Assembly (NCBI GenBank): GCA_029817715.1
Contig: JARUPY010000487.1
Coordinates: forward strand, 62,001-126,000
Direction of reading: 5' to 3'
DNA from: Melastoma dodecandrum
Taxonomy: Eukaryota; Streptophyta; Magnoliopsida; Myrtales; Melastomataceae
DNA length: 64,000 bases
The translations under genes and the position numbers were made by a program. The notes beneath the pieces were generated by a model. That model did no database searches. It saw nothing but the letters and a program-made list of their open reading frames with translations, and was not told where the DNA came from. Of this stretch, positions 33,252-44,751 are shown in pieces; within the stretch, counting starts at the first letter, position 1, and each line of letters opens with the position of its first letter.

Positions 33252-34140
33252 TTTTTTTTTTATAAGTAATACTCTATAACCCAATAAAAATCTGTACAAA
33301 GATCACAGAGGCATACCCCCGGAAATCAACACCACAACACCATATCTACGTATACCAAATACGTAACCAAATAAAGTATCACACTACGACCGAGGTAGCG
33401 AGGAAAGAATAAGTGAGGCAAGTGTCCTAGGAGGAAGCAAACGCTCGCCAGCCCTGCGCTTGTTCCGCTCTATCCATAGGTAATAGACGCATCCTCCCAG
33501 CATCCGAACAAAAGATAGACGCCTTCGAAGTGTGACCCCAGCCGGCGAGAACAACAACTCAGTTATAGCAGACCACCTTCGCGGAAAGTTCGGCGCAACA
33601 TCCCGACCAACAGTATACAACCAGACCTCCGCTGAATAACTGCATGTAAAGAAAAGGTGGTCTAACCTCTCTCGCCTCGAACCACAAAGTGCACATGTAG
33701 ATGAAGATGAAACCCCTAGGCTGAATAGCATGTCGGAAGTGTATAGCCTCCCCTGAACTGCCAACCAGAGGATGAACGAAAACCGCGGCAACATACCCTT
33801 AGCCCAGATAAAACTAGCCCACGGGACAACCTGGTGATCCTTACGGATATGTCTCCATGCAGAGGCGATAGTAAAATCTCCATCAGGACGTAAAGACCAG
33901 ATAACCCGATTAGAAGTACCTGATAATGGATAACAACCGGCAGGTAGCAGCTCGCGCAATCTGTCAAAGCACGCTCGCCTATGCCGATGAATACGCACAT
34001 CACCTCCCTCAATGTAGCTCAGCCAATTCGAATCAGCAAAGAAATCCGCCACTGAGATCCTAGAAGGGATCCTGGAGCGCTCGATATCCTCACGCCCGAA
34101 GACATCCACCAAAGGACCCAATGGGGACCACGTGTCAAAC
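33252..34140 (-). mobile_element. 5'-truncated LINE (non-LTR retrotransposon), 3' part of ORF2
   Basis: An open frame of more than 245 codons (about 34140-33384) starts inside a coding sequence (DTWSPLGPLVDVF) and carries the plant RVT zinc-binding region: WSLRPDGDFTIASAWRHIRK, FIWAKGMLPRFSFILWLAVQ, GRLYTSDML, CALCGSRRERLDHLFFTC and SAEVW. This region follows reverse transcriptase in L1-type plant LINEs. A T run on the plus strand at about 33252-33262 is the poly(A) tail of the element on the minus strand. Reverse transcriptase and endonuclease are missing. The frame is uncorrupted, so insertion is fairly young. A clear target duplication was not found. Confidence 0.8.
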
Positions 34141-34189
34141 TCAATTTGCCGTAAATGAATATCATAACTTTCGAAAAAATATCAATTTA

Positions 34190-34850
34190 GCGCCCCAATA
34201 TTTTACCGATATATTGTGGCCTAAACTTTGAAATCTTTATAGTGTTAAATCAATATTTTGAATTACTTATTATAATGGTGTTACACGAATCTATGATTTG
34301 TTGAAGGATGTGACGCGACATATTTTAATATCGTATCTGTAAGCACGTATTACAAATTGCCAAGTTCACGTCCTTTGTTCATCCGGAAAGGTTATTAATC
34401 GATGAATATGATAGTGTTTTGTTGGAAAATTTTGTTTTCAAAGCGTTTACTGTCATCGAAATAGGGAAGCTTGATATTGAAGTTGTTTAGATGTACGGCT
34501 TAAATATGTATTAGTTATATGAGTTGTGTCGATGAGATATGATATTAAAATTGTCTTATAATAAGGCTATAAAAGATTCAAAATATTGATCTAAAGCTTT
34601 AAAAAAATTTTCAAAACTTACGCCACAAAAGAAAGTTGGCGAAAAATTAACACGCAAATCGATATTTTGCTGGATAATTATGACTTTTGAGTAACGACAA
34701 CTCAAATATTCAAGTAACGCCATTTAAATAAGCCCGTAAAGAATTTAAAATATCGATTTAACATTATAAAAGAAAATTTTAAAATTTAGGCCGTTTAAGA
34801 AAAGTTCACGCCACAAATCGATATTTTGCCAAAATATGAAACAGTATAAA
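34190..34850. mobile_element. Diverged foldback element with an internal direct repeat
   Basis: Two roughly 100-bp direct copies lie at about 34566-34675 and 34739-34840. Both contain GCCACAAA and end with AAATCGATATTTTGC. The left end (about 34195-34262) matches the reverse complement of the right copy: TATTGTGGCCTAAACTTTGA and GTGTTAAATCAATATTTTGA against the complement of the right copy. It is AT-rich and has no ORF. This fits an old MITE or foldback element between the LINE fragment and the fimbrin gene. Confidence 0.45.
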
Positions 34851-34979
34851 ACTTGCGTCAGTTGTAAAACTACCAACAACAGATCCCCGGTCAATTCAAA
34901 CGGCGTCGTGTTATACAGTAAGGAGGTAAGACCAGAGAACCTGAAAAAGAATCAGTGACTCGGGACACGCTTGCTTGCT

Positions 34980-37900
34980 TTAAATGCTTCCCCCGTCTGT
35001 CGAACATTCAGAGCAGGAATCATCCGCGGCTGAATTTGAGGACGCATCTGCTTGGCTTCCAGCTTCACTATCGGAATTCGCGGATGATGATCGGTCCTCG
35101 GCGGGTTGCTTCAAGAACCAGTACATGATGCTCGCAGTTAACGTGAGGATCATCTTCTGGTTCACCTGAGATTACACGCATGACGAAGTTTATTTCCAAG
35201 ACAATGTTTTTGTGATTATGCAAAAGTGAGTGCATTATGGAATAGCAGGCCGCACCTCAGTTATATCCTCGGAAAGCAGAAATATTGAGCAACCCAGTTT
35301 CCTCGCAATGCTGATAATGTAGCTGGCATTCATCTTCTTTTCTTCCTCTGCATTAAACAGGAAGAAGTTTGTCTAGGCTAGCAATATTTCAAGTAGGACT
35401 AAAATGGAGCATTTTAAGCTCCGAGGATTAGTTTCGGTAGAAATGAAGTATACCTGTAACTCCTCGCGTAACAAGACTCCAATTTACAGCTCGTGGTTGC
35501 ACGGCACTTAGAAGTTCCAGGAAGAAAATGCCATCTGACAAGCTCTTGTCCTGTGAAACAGGCAGCAATTTCGTGAAGTTGCCCAGTTAGACAAGATAAG
35601 CAAGGGGATAATTGATTAAAAGTGATCAACTAAATATTATTATTGGCTTTGCTTTTCATATAGAGCAAGGAGAACTTCCCTTTTATTTTAGGGCCATAAG
35701 CGACCTTAGACTCTAGATGTCGAATATCTTTCCCTAAGACTAGATGTCTAAAGAACAGACAATCAATACAGCCGACGGTCCTGGCTGTTTCTCAAAAGGT
35801 ATATTGAATTGGGACGGAAGTATCCAAAATTTTGAATAGTACCTTGAAACTAATCATGGGACTCTTTCTTCCTCTTTCTCTGACCTTGGCGTTGGCCCAT
35901 TCAAGGATATCAGCATCGTTGATCTCCTTTACATTGGAATGAAACCTCAAGTTCTTTAGAAGCTGGAGCATATTGCATCTCATCAGCTGCCATAGATAAG
36001 CTGTAGGTGATGTTAATTTAATGGATCTATTCAAAGGAGCGAAACATAGAGAGAATGCATGTACTTACCCAATATCAGTTTCTTATTTCCCTGAACAATG
36101 TCATTTCCTGCAATATTAACCAGGGAGAACTTCAACAGCTTTCCCAGTTTTATGACCTGATTGCAATTCTCTACTTTCTTGAAGGGCATTTTGATAGGAG
36201 GCTTGTTTGCAATCTTCCAGTTGACGATGCCTGGAGATATTTTGTCAAGTGTCTCCAATAAAACCCACCTGTAACAGAAGCCGCCGAACTTAGAGGTATT
36301 AACATTTAGGTGAAAGCTTCTGCAAACGTAGGAAGATTAAGATTCCAGCTTTTCCTAGTAGAGGGTCCACTGGTGAATATATGTTAATTGCATGAAGATA
36401 GAGGTGAGCCATACCCATTTCTAAGATCTTCGAAAACATTGTCCACGTATGCTGAAGGTCCAAGACTATTAATCCACAAGCGAAATGCTTTTTCTTCTCT
36501 AGATAGTTGGTCGTCCTCGTGTGAACCTTCAATAAAGGATATCTCCTTTGTTTGGCTTGAGAGTCCATTCCTAAATCATGTAAGAGCCAAATTACATAGA
36601 TGTTCCATTAGTGAAGATTCGGGCGTAAAAACTTGCAGAAATTTTCACTTAGAATGTTCAATACCTGTGTTGGAAGATATGTGCAACAAATGCACGGTTC
36701 AAATTAGGATATCCTTCTACAATATCTTTTTCAGTCAGGTATCTCTTGCATCCCATTCTATCGGCATGCTGAAGAACTAACTTTGCTCTTTGCAAAGTTT
36801 CTTTTACTTTAAAAATAGTTGAATCAACATGCTCTGGAGCCAACACATTTAGAAGGTGTGCATATGCTTCAGCATCCTGCCAGTCATTAAAAAATAAGGC
36901 ACTTAATTGTATGAACAAAAGCAACCATCTCTAAATTCCGGCTCCTGTATATTGACTTTTAAAGCATGACAAAATGTGCTTATGCAATGATGCATGGGAT
37001 GGATAGACAAGTTATAATATACAATGCCTGCTCTTAGGTTGGTGGTAGCTAACTCATTGATTACTACTGTACTTCACTGAGACATTATTTTGATTTTGAC
37101 GAAAAATAAATAAATTGTAATGAAGCCACTTAGTAATTATTGAATGACGTGGGGCTAGAATCTGAATGTGGCAAGAGACAAAGTATGGAACATCACTTGC
37201 ATATTAGCATTCGAGTAAAAGGGTAATGTGAGATTACCTTTACATCTGAAGAAAAATTTGTCACAACCTTTCTATATCCTGATTTTTTCAACTGAAAATT
37301 CATCCATCTCAACAAGATCTTTTCTGGAGGCAGATTCATCAACTCTTCGACATCCTGTTATAAAAAGAAATTGAAGGGACCAGTATAAGGTAGGACATTT
37401 TACAGTTGTTGCATACAAATTGAGCTGTACGAATTACAAATTTCACCTTGCTATCATCAACCAACTCTACTAGCTGAGGTGTTTTCTTCAGGTTGAGATC
37501 TGCCAGTAGTTGTATCTGGTAAAATACCATGTTCCTTATTAAAACGTTAGTCAAACTATGACCAAACTTATAGTGGACAACTTTAACCACTATTCGTTGG
37601 TATACTACAGCTTATTTCCAAATTCAGGCAAAAACTTTTGGATAAAGTTGTTACCTTGATAATTTGTGAAATCACCCCAAGAACAAGATGGCGCTGAAGA
37701 TGAAAGTAAGAGAATAGTAATTAGGGACAAGATTTCAACTGTGTAAGCGAACAAAGGTTCATGGATCGTTCTCCAAGAATAAGTGAACAAAACTTCACAA
37801 TCTTTGAGGTGGTAAAAGTAAAACCATACATGAAGGTATGCTATTCTAATAACTAGCAAATTGCTAATAAGGTTGACTGAAACTTAGACACCACGTGATG

Positions 37901-39158
37901 CAATCCAGAAAAACTCCTAGCATCATTGAGTTTAAGAACACGAGGGTGATAGCATTGTGTAAGAATTTAGAACCAAGATCACTTGCATACACATGATGTA
38001 ACATGTGTAAGCATGTAAAGGGGATCTTCTGAATAGAAGACTATGGATTCATACCCTTCCTTCAATGAAGTCCTCATTTCCTATGTTTACAACAGTGCAA
38101 CCAATAGCCTTTGCAGAATTGAGACAAAGTGTGTGATTTTCATTTCTTTCCCAGGGATTAAGAAGCCTTTTCGTGTTGATAGCTCTCTCATCTATTGTCC
38201 CCGGAACAGCCACGTTGATAAGCTTGCTGCAGCAAAGGAAAAAACCACTGATTGCATAGTCTCAAGAAGATTAAATACATACACAGTGGACGTGGATATA
38301 TCATCACCAGAGAAGCACACCATCCTTGGCTATCTCGAAGAGATCATTTGTCGACGGATCTATAGGAAGATACTTCCTTAGAAATTCATCATCCTTGAGG
38401 TAATTATTGATGTGTTCAATATAAGAGGCCTTCTCCGATTCACTTATTGTGTGCAGGTGGGTTGTGGTTGCAGCCTTGAGGAATGCAGACGAGTTCTTCG
38501 TGCCACTTCCTGTCTTTGCACTCGCATGTGCTTGCAACTTTAAGTATACCTTTGATCGCGTCACATGCCAACAAAAAATTTCAGGAGAAGTGAAATCAAT
38601 CAGAATAAACTACGATCAAATCATAAAAATGTCATAATTCATATGAAAAATCACGCTCACCCTAAGGAATAGCTCAAAATCGACTTCCTCCTGCAGGTTG
38701 TGGTACATTTCCTGAATAAGAACCCTTCGCTCTTCCTCCGTCAAGTTTTCTCCGACTACTTTCAATCTCGACATCTTCAAAAGCAAATCTCCTAGAGTCA
38801 GCTTTCCGCTGTCTCTTCTCATACTCATGAACTGCAACCAGTCGTTGTCAATATCCATCAGCCCTTCCTAATTATAATTACGAATCTCCGAAAGACAAAT
38901 GCCAGGACATCAAGAACAGTAGGCTTCTGTAGTACGAAGTACTTCTTAAGGAATGCTTCATCTAACAAAGATCCAACAAGGCAAGAATCTCGTCCCTCTA
39001 GACTCACATACAACCAAACAGACATGCCGAGGCGATTCCCCAAGCTCCGTCATCCAGGAAAGAATTTTTACCTGAGTCTTCAAGCTGCGAAGCTCAACTT
39101 GAGTGAACTGATTCTGGAGCCAGGGATCGGACACCAGGATCCCGACATAGCCCAACAT
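34980..39158 (-). CDS. Fimbrin (plastin), actin-bundling protein
   Basis: Fourteen exons join in frame: 39158-39072, 38831-38661, 38549-38308, 38226-38055, 37693-37655, 37515-37447, 37354-37238, 36876-36665, 36570-36415, 36268-36069, 36000-35843, 35550-35454, 35347-35256 and 35165-34980, giving 665 residues. The N-terminus [20 protein letters not shown] and an EF-hand-like region (residues 30-86) precede four calponin-homology domains: [94 protein letters not shown] and [14 protein letters not shown]. The tail after QPAEDR is about 40 residues of Ser, Asp, Glu and Ala. Plant fimbrins cross-link actin filaments into bundles, with two actin-binding modules of paired CH domains. The N-terminal EF-like region lacks obvious calcium loops. 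At5g48460, near BIR1 and FRL3 in Arabidopsis as remembered, is the likely positional relative. Confidence 0.93.
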
Positions 39159-40081
39159 TCCTCCGCCTGCTGATTGCCAACAATCCTACCGAATCACAAG
39201 CTCCGTTCACCTCAAACTACGAGGAATCCAAGGAGATCTTCCTAGAGCGATTGCTTCTTCTTCTGGTTCTTCTTCCTTGTCCTCCTTGAAAGATTTGAAA
39301 GTTAGTTAAAATCCCCCCAACTGCGGATGCTTTTCTTTTGATGATGATGATGGTGTATGGTGTTTGGCGAGACGAGTGGAGAGCTGTCAGGCAGGAGGAG
39401 GAGGAGAGGGGGGGGAGTGTGGGGATTCAAATTAGATTCCGCTATTACATTCCTACCCTCACGCATCTGCCAAATTTACTTCCTTAAACAAAGAAAGGCT
39501 ACTGGCGGATAACCATTTAGGGGCATTACCGTAATTTCACATCGAAGGAAAAGGTTCCCTTTGACTAATGTTCCATTCAACTATTCATGGACGTTCAAAT
39601 TAGTGCCTTGTGACAACTAAAAGCTATATCTATCACGAACAACTAACTTGGTCCCATAAGCAAAGAGAGAGGAGCCTTTTTTTTTCTGCAATACAAAAAA
39701 GGCGAGGATTGAGACTTGTCCCTTTTGATTTGAATGGCGTATAAAGCAACGGGGAGGAAAGGAAAACAACAGGTTGCATGTGATGATGCTAGGGAGATAT
39801 GGAGAAAAGGAAAAAAAATAGCATCGATCGTAGTTGAAGATATGGCCATGGACAGGCTTAAATAGTGGGATTGGATATGTTGGGAGAATCTCCCCCCCAC
39901 CGCACATTTTCACTTGTATTTATGTAAAACCAATAATGTCGTTTACTCGCTGTTACAGCAAGTGCCAAAAAGAAAATCCCCCCCGGGGGGAGGGGGGACT
40001 ATTGGGCTGGGCCGATGGGCCAAAATGAAAAGTCACTGCTTTCCGCCTTGGGTTTTAGGGACGAGGCCCAAAACTTGAGAA
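39159..40081. other. Fimbrin upstream region
   Basis: 0.9 kb between the fimbrin start and the tRNA gene. It includes a GAT repeat near 39340 and G/C runs (39409-39416, 39979-39996). Overlapping minus-strand open frames at 39617-39913 look like chance. No gene is supported. Confidence 0.55.
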
Positions 40082-40154
40082 CGCCGTCTGTGGGAATCGA
40101 ACCCACGACCACGTGGTTAAAAGCCACGCGCTCTACCGGCTGAGCTAAGATGGC
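40082..40154 (-). tRNA. tRNA-Lys (UUU anticodon)
   Basis: The minus strand gives a 73-nt cloverleaf. The 5' acceptor strand is GCCATCT; the D arm contains the A box TAGCTCAGCCGGTAGAGC. The anticodon stem CGTGG/CCACG encloses the loop CTTTTAA with anticodon TTT. The T arm is GTGGG TTCGATT CCCAC, the 3' acceptor strand AGACGGC, and the discriminator G. Acceptor position 4 pairs A with C, a mismatch; plant tRNA-Lys genes usually have G there. A short T run follows. Probably functional, but the mismatch could weaken it. Confidence 0.93.
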
Positions 40155-40568
40155 TTTGGTGTTATCCGTTAATAGCATAATATATTTATTTATAACATAT
40201 TAAAAAATTTCATTTCAGAATTAATCAATTTTGTCAAATGAAAATTGTACCTATACAACCAGTCGTGACTAACTATAAGGATTGGACCTGTTTCAGTGCA
40301 TACCAAGGAGGGATGGAGAATGAGATTGTCTCAGCTCGTTCTGGATATGAAGAACTCGCGCTTTTATTCCCCCCATAAGGAATTCTCAGTACATAGACCG
40401 GCAACCCCGAGAAAAACTGAAGTTTTAACCATCGATTTGTTGCCTTTATGTTATACAGTAGTTTCATCGTCCGATGGCATCCGTTAAGTAAGGAGAAAAA
40501 GAAGGATGCACACACAAAGAGAGGGAAGAAAAGAAGGAAAAAAAAATGAAAAACTTTGGTGCTCTCTG

Positions 40569-40862
40569 TCAACACAAAGGAAACAGCTGCGGGCGCAGGA
40601 TCGGCAGAGATGACCAGAAGCAAGCGTCGGCCGGCCACGAGTACATCTCCGTCACCATCCTCTTCAGTGCCCGGAATGAACCCCCAGCCATGGCAGTCCA
40701 TCGAAACAGCGGCCTGGAGCCTAGACAGAAACCCCGACGCCCGTTCCCGAGACGGACGGTGCTCCCCCTACGCCTCCTCAGCCGGCGACGCGGCATTAGC
40801 CAGCCGCCAGGGACTACGGAACCTGAGAACCTCGAGGGGGGTTCATGGACACTGGTCTTCAT
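40569..40862 (-). CDS. Small basic plant protein of unknown function
   Basis: A single-exon frame of 97 residues from an ATG at 40862. The core, PRRRLRRRRGSTVRLGNGRR followed by GFCLGSRPLFRW and ALKRMVTEM, resembles a family of short uncharacterised plant proteins that share a STVRLGN-RRGF-LGSRP block, recalled from memory without a name. The N-terminus is MKTSVHEPPSRFSGS. No signal peptide or membrane segment is evident; the Arg-rich block could act in nuclear targeting or nucleic-acid binding. Frames on the opposite strand and in other registers are also open because of high GC, so the family resemblance decides the call. Confidence 0.6.
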   Translation of the reverse strand: MKTSVHEPPSRFSGSVVPGGWLMPRRRLRRRRGSTVRLGNGRRGFCLGSRPLFRWTAMAGGSFRALKRMVTEMYSWPADACFWSSLPILRPQLFPLC

Positions 40863-43093
40863 CGTCAGTTTCGCCGAGTCTGTCGTAGCAGGAATTGTCT
40901 CACTGTGTGTCTCCTTAGTGTATAATAATAACCCCTTTTAATAGCAAACTTAAGTGGTGGAAATTCTGCGATGCTTCAATGGATTATAATATCATTACAA
41001 GGATAATGATGGGAGTGATTATTACAATCATGGGGGGGAAAAAAAACAAGGCTTTTGGTGCCAAAAGTGCGAGAAAATTGGCTTTTTCTTAATTTAGGGG
41101 AGATGGGAAATGGGAGTCATGATTATAGAAGATGGGATTGGTAGTCCCTTTTTTAAGTCACTCTTTCTTAATTAATATTATTATTATTTTAGGATTCACT
41201 TCGAAGACAGTGTTCATAATATTAATAAGGTTTTGAGATTTTTCCGGTAATGGAATTATATTATTCATTATGATTATTAAATTAATGGGGTCGATGGAGA
41301 TGGGTAGGGAGGGGGTGGTGAATAATAGAGACGTGAACATCAAAGGAAGCATGGAATCTTATCTAGAGAACGGCTTAATAGCGGCAACAAATAATGGGCG
41401 CGCAGAAACAAGTTTTTGTAATTTGTCTTTAAATGGCTTGAAGTGGGGAATCGTCAGCTTTTTGCTCTTGTTTGGTACGGCTAAGTGTGTGCGCTCTTAC
41501 AAAAGTGGGACCTCATCACACTGACGATGGATGATGCTTCTCCCGACTTCAACTGAGTTTTGTTTGGCGAAATCGTGTTACTTAAGTTTTGAGGCTAATG
41601 ACGACCTAATTAGTCTTGCGGTAGCCCATGAGACGAGGAGAAGCCCAGTTAGCAGCAGCTACTTTCATGTACCTCCTAAAGCCTTATATTCCCAGGGACA
41701 TAAATCTCTTGTGGTGGGGGCATCGGATCCCAAAGGAAGGAAGGGACGGATTCTCCGGAAATCCTCGACACGATCTCAACCCAAATCTCTCCTTTGTCCG
41801 AAACGACACGAACGAGTAATAATCGGACATGTCTAACACGTGGTACCTGCTTTTGTAATATCGAATGGAGTTTCGTAAACCGATGACATTAAACGCGTCA
41901 TGTTGGATTAAAGAATCGATTTTTATTTGACTTGAGGGGAACAAAGTTAATTCAACATTTGTTATATGTTCCAAAATAACATTCAAATTCATCGAATAAT
42001 AATTTTAATTAAAAGTTAGAATTATTGAATTTTTCGAGAAAAATTTTCATAAGAATTTTTTTTCCTACCATTTTTCGACATTCTTTCTACTTTTATTTTC
42101 AGGTCTGCACAAACAAAAAAAATATTGCAAAGCACTCGGCAGCGGCACCTCCATTTTACATGTAAATACGCCAAAAATCAAACAAGAATTGTCTTGAGTT
42201 TCGAGGGGAGGAGATAACGACAGCTTTGTCCCTTCGTTGTACGTACGCTAGTTTGTTCGTACCTTCGATCGACTCTCGTACATATTACCCCCCTGATCGA
42301 ATTTCAGTCCTCCACGATCACATCCTCGACTAATATCGAAGGCTCCATTTAAAGCAGAAAATTCGTACATTTAGGCTTCTAAAATACTCACGAAAATAAT
42401 ATTTCTCGTAATGTTCGATACATATCGAATACTTGTCAGCTCCCTCACAATTTTATCCTTCATTCTGAGACGAACCGCTCACACGTATGTAACCTTACAC
42501 TTGTGATTCATTGGCCAAGTGTACCTTTCCACCAATAGTGGAACAGTATGTCGTAACATCGTCCTACAGTTTTCTATCATTTTTCTTTGCGTCTCTTCTT
42601 ATCACAATGAAAGAATATTACCCCGTCGCCACCTCTACCCGTCAACTCTTTCTGACGTGAAGGGGGCAATAAACATAAAAGCAGATCAAATTTCCCTAAA
42701 AATATACGGTAAATTGGGTTCGAAGTACCCGTGGTACTAAGCCTTGTACAACGGCTAAGTTGAGATGAACCCAATTCACATTCGGACATGTCCCAAAGTA
42801 CAGTTCCCCTGCTTCTTCTCAACCTCTTCTTTCACTTCCCCCCATCTTGTCCCTCTGCACTCGCTTTCTCACAGGAACTGTTCTGGTGTCAAGACAAGTA
42901 CTTTGGGTTGGGGGTGGTGAGAACATAAATCCCAATCCAAACTCAATGCGAAGACAATAACAATACTATTCATAACATGCCATGAGAACAACAGCCCACA
43001 AAAGAGAAAGAAAGAACCCGGACAACAACCTCAGTTCAGTCATTTTGCTACCAGGATGTATTAAAAATTTTTATTACCCATCACAAAATCCAT
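40863..43093. other. Intergenic DNA, no supported gene
   Basis: 2.2 kb of mostly AT-rich DNA. An open stretch at 41531-41836 is unrecognised and lacks splice support. Nothing else is seen. Confidence 0.5.
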
Positions 43094-43113
43094 CCCCCCC
43101 CCCCCCCCCCCCC
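43094..43113. repeat. Run of 20 C
   Basis: An uninterrupted C homopolymer about 30 bp beyond the stop codon of the minus-strand dCTP pyrophosphatase gene, hence a G run in its 3' UTR. The exact length may be an assembly artefact. Confidence 0.8.
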
Positions 43114-43139
43114 GACTCCATCCTCATCACCAATATTGC

Positions 43140-43648
43140 TCAACACCTCTTGCCATCACTCCCCGCTGCATCAGCACCTTCTGTAGGGGTTTCGTTCTCC
43201 TTCTTGTCGAAGGCGGCTTTGGCGGGAGGAGGGTACTTGATGGCGTTGAGCCGAACCTTGCGGAGCGCGGCCTGGCCGAGGTCAACCCCACAGATATCCG
43301 AAAGCCTGACGAGGTAAAGGAGGACATCGGAGAGCTCCTCGCCGAGGTGGGTCTTCTCGTCGTCGTTCCAGCCGGGGAGTCCCCTCGGAACCTCACCCTT
43401 CCACTGGAATATCTCCGACAACTCCCCGACCTCCCCAACCTACGAAAACAACACAAGCCCCAACTCAGATAAACCAACACAAGATCGAAACTTTATATAT
43501 AAAAAAAATTCTCTTCGGGTGGAAGCGGGCGTACGAGGGCGAGCAAGAGATTTCGAGGGGAATGGAATTGATCCCAGTCCCTCTCCCTGGCGAAATCGGC
43601 CATCATGGTCTTGAGGAGGTTAAGGGGCACGTCTCCCTCCGATCCCAT
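43140..43648 (-). CDS. dCTP pyrophosphatase 1-like (MazG-type)
   Basis: Two exons, 43648-43535 and 43439-43140, in phase 0 (NLLLAL|VGEVGEL) give 137 residues. The ATG at 43648 opens MGSEGDVPLNLLKTMMADFA; then RERDWDQFHSPRNLLLALVG, EVGELSEIFQWKGEV, HLGEELSDVLLYLVRLSDIC and GVDLGQAALRKVRLNAIKYP. The E-x2-E helix and the E-E-x2-D helix are the metal-binding elements of the all-alpha NTP pyrophosphatase fold. The enzyme hydrolyses dCTP and modified dCTPs to the monophosphate and so cleans the nucleotide pool. Length fits the family. The C-terminus is low in complexity. At3g25400 is the relative I recall, in line with the neighbouring At3g254 block. Confidence 0.92.
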
Positions 43649-43692
43649 TTCCCTACTCCCCCCGACCCACAAACAAACAACAACCTTACCGG

Positions 43693-43720
<28 letters not shown>
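43693..43720. repeat. GA microsatellite in the dCTP pyrophosphatase 5' leader
   Basis: About 14 GA units (CT on the coding strand), 45 bp upstream of the ATG. CT-rich leaders are common in plant mRNAs. Confidence 0.85.
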
Positions 43721-43726
<6 letters not shown>

Positions 43727-43925
43727 CCAACTTTGGGGGTTGAAATCGAGACCAAGTACGAAGTAAAGGGGAGCCCTGGTCGGATTTGGGGTGATGATGA
43801 CAGAAAACTCACGTGGGCAGGAAAGGGGGGGGGGGCTGCGCTGGGAATTTAGTACACGCTTTTGACTCAATTTTTAGGGTTGGGTTTGTTTGGCCGTATC
43901 GACCCTTTAGGGTTAGCATCCTAAA

Positions 43926-43955
43926 TAAGCGAGGGACAGGTAAGCGAGGGACAGG
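43926..43955. repeat. Perfect 15-bp tandem duplication
   Basis: TAAGCGAGGGACAGG occurs twice in direct succession, followed by a partial third unit (GGGACAGG near 43967). It lies upstream of the dCTP pyrophosphatase gene; no function is evident. Confidence 0.85.
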
Positions 43956-44220
43956 CGCGAATCCGGGACAGGCGACAAGCCGGTTCCCATTCTGGACCGA
44001 ATCCATATCTCCCGCGTGCACCCGGTTCCCCAAAGATTTTAAGCGAAATTTCGCATTGCTTTCAAGATTTTTCAATAGATGACGTGGGGATGACCACGTT
44101 AAATCCAAACCCGAGTCACTAGAATTGATCGACTGAAAACGAGTGTTTGGATTGGGGCATCCAAAGGAAAGAGCAGATTAGGGTTGGGGATTTTTGGACA
44201 TATGATGATTGGGGGGAGAG

Positions 44221-44234
44221 GGGGGGGGGGGGGG
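44221..44234. repeat. G homopolymer run
   Basis: Fourteen G in a row, preceded by further G blocks from about 44211. Located between the dCTP pyrophosphatase leader and the 3' end of EPFL9. Confidence 0.8.
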
Positions 44235-44751
44235 TAGTGAGTAGATTGTTGTTATTAGGTGGTCCCTCCCTTAGGCTTCTTTTTTATCATGTGAAAAAGG
44301 GTGGCAGGAAATTGGACCACCGCAACTAAAGATAGATTTGTAGGAATCTTGATCTGAGAGGGAGTGGGGAGGGAATGTCGGAAAATCATATTTTGTTCTA
44401 ACACCCACAGAGAAATGAAGAGGTTTTCCAGGCCCAAAAGAGTTCGTGTCCACAGATCGGCCTAAAAATCAAGATCCAAGTGGACATGGAGTTGAATTGG
44501 GCCTTTAGTCGACTATTTGGACTACATATTTTTTATAATAGATAATAATAATGATAATATATAAAAGTAGATATTGGCAAACACCATAAGAGGATTTGTT
44601 ACTACTTTCCATGCCACACAAAGCAGTGTTAAGCTCCATACTTCCCAAAATTTCTAATCCCAACTCAGCCGTGGACCCGTCATCGGATGACCGGACGGAC
44701 GTAATGTGGGTCGATGATGACGCGGGAGGGGGAGGATTTCGAATGCCGTAT

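Noticed and set aside
34980..39158. Fimbrin as a broken gene because single ORFs are short
   Set aside because: All 14 exons join with GT-AG sites in consistent phase and give a full-length 665-residue protein.
40273..40701. A 142-codon minus-strand ORF with a hydrophobic stretch
   Set aside because: It overlaps the small basic protein in another register; the family-like block is in the 40569-40862 frame instead.
43562..43852. A plus-strand ORF over the first exon of dCTP pyrophosphatase
   Set aside because: It is the antisense shadow of a spliced, conserved exon and of the GA repeat.
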